Below are positions 21,144 to 21,358 of a stretch of DNA of 21,358 nt, piece after piece. The notes under the pieces are model-generated. The model did no database searches. It was not told the origin of the DNA and worked only from the letters and a program-made list of their open reading frames with translations. Origin of the DNA: DASPXY01 sp038227745. GTDB lineage: Bacteria; Planctomycetota; Planctomycetia; Gemmatales; Gemmataceae. A program made the translations under genes and the position numbers. The DNA lies in NCBI GenBank assembly GCA_038227745.1, contig JBBRPS010000055.1, positions 1 through 21,358 on the forward strand, given 5' to 3'. Within the stretch, counting starts at the first letter, position 1; each line of letters opens with the position of its first letter.

Positions 21144-21358
21144 GCGTTTGCCCATCTTTCCTGACATGTTTTTCCTGAATAACCGCGAAACCCTCGGTCC
21201 GTTGCCCCGTCCGCTCCCCGGCGAACGGCCGGCGTAAGAGATCGTCCAGCTTTCCGCTGTTGTGGGGTAAGGGGTTACGGCGAGGGGAACGGCACGGAGG
21301 GCAGGCAAGAGGGCCTAGCGAACTCTGCCGTAGCCCCCTCCTTTTCGGCGTAAGCTGC
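21144..21358. other. Upstream intergenic sequence, no gene recognised
   Basis: No convincing start, ribosome-binding site or protein family is seen. One frame ends in GPLPRPLPGERPA, the kind of sequence produced by GC-rich intergenic repeats rather than by a gene. The next gene to the right must begin or end outside the window. Confidence 0.5.

Noticed and set aside
20883..21308. Minus-strand 141-codon frame upstream of copy B
   Set aside because: It runs through the predicted promoter and leader box, shows no family, and has no counterpart upstream of copy A.

Overview
The window is GC-rich and almost entirely filled by two very large, repetitive genes for secreted or cell-surface proteins. 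Both lie on the minus strand, head to tail. The likely source is a planctomycete of the Gemmataceae type. The support is the N-terminal E-P/R-L-E-x-R-V-T-P motif after a basic leader, giant mosaic proteins of autotransporter-associated beta-strand repeats, Asp-box propellers, Ig-like repeats and DUF4214, and palindromic intergenic repeats built on GACTCGC-GGA-GCGAGTC. The assignment is by resemblance only.

Layout, left to right. Positions 1-2713 (minus) hold the first 904 codons of a giant gene (copy A), cut off by the window edge. Positions 2714-3347 are the gap between the genes: copy A's leader, a sigma70-type promoter (TTGACG-N17-GATACT) and a cluster of four palindromic repeats, two of which form a perfect 29-bp inverted repeat. 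Positions 3348-20600 (minus) hold one uninterrupted 5750-codon gene (copy B). Positions 20601-21358 hold copy B's leader, a matching promoter and about 215 bp with no recognisable gene.

Copy B reads, from N to C terminus: basic leader and EPLESRVTP motif; beta-helix-like block I; an Asp-box beta-propeller; beta-helix-like block II; eleven Ig-like repeats; about eight DUF4214 units. A further repeat of about 100 residues occurs eleven times in B and at least once in A. It sits inside the beta-helix blocks and inside the propeller, and it recurs at only a few structural positions, as if it had been inserted in frame many times. Copy A is collinear with the first ~960 residues of B, so the pair is a tandem duplication. 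The duplication includes the promoter, a 29-nt box in the untranslated leader and the ribosome-binding site.

No enzyme, RNA gene, CRISPR array, insertion sequence or phage gene was found. Long open frames on the plus strand, including one of 3377 codons at 3042-13175, are antisense shadows of copy B.
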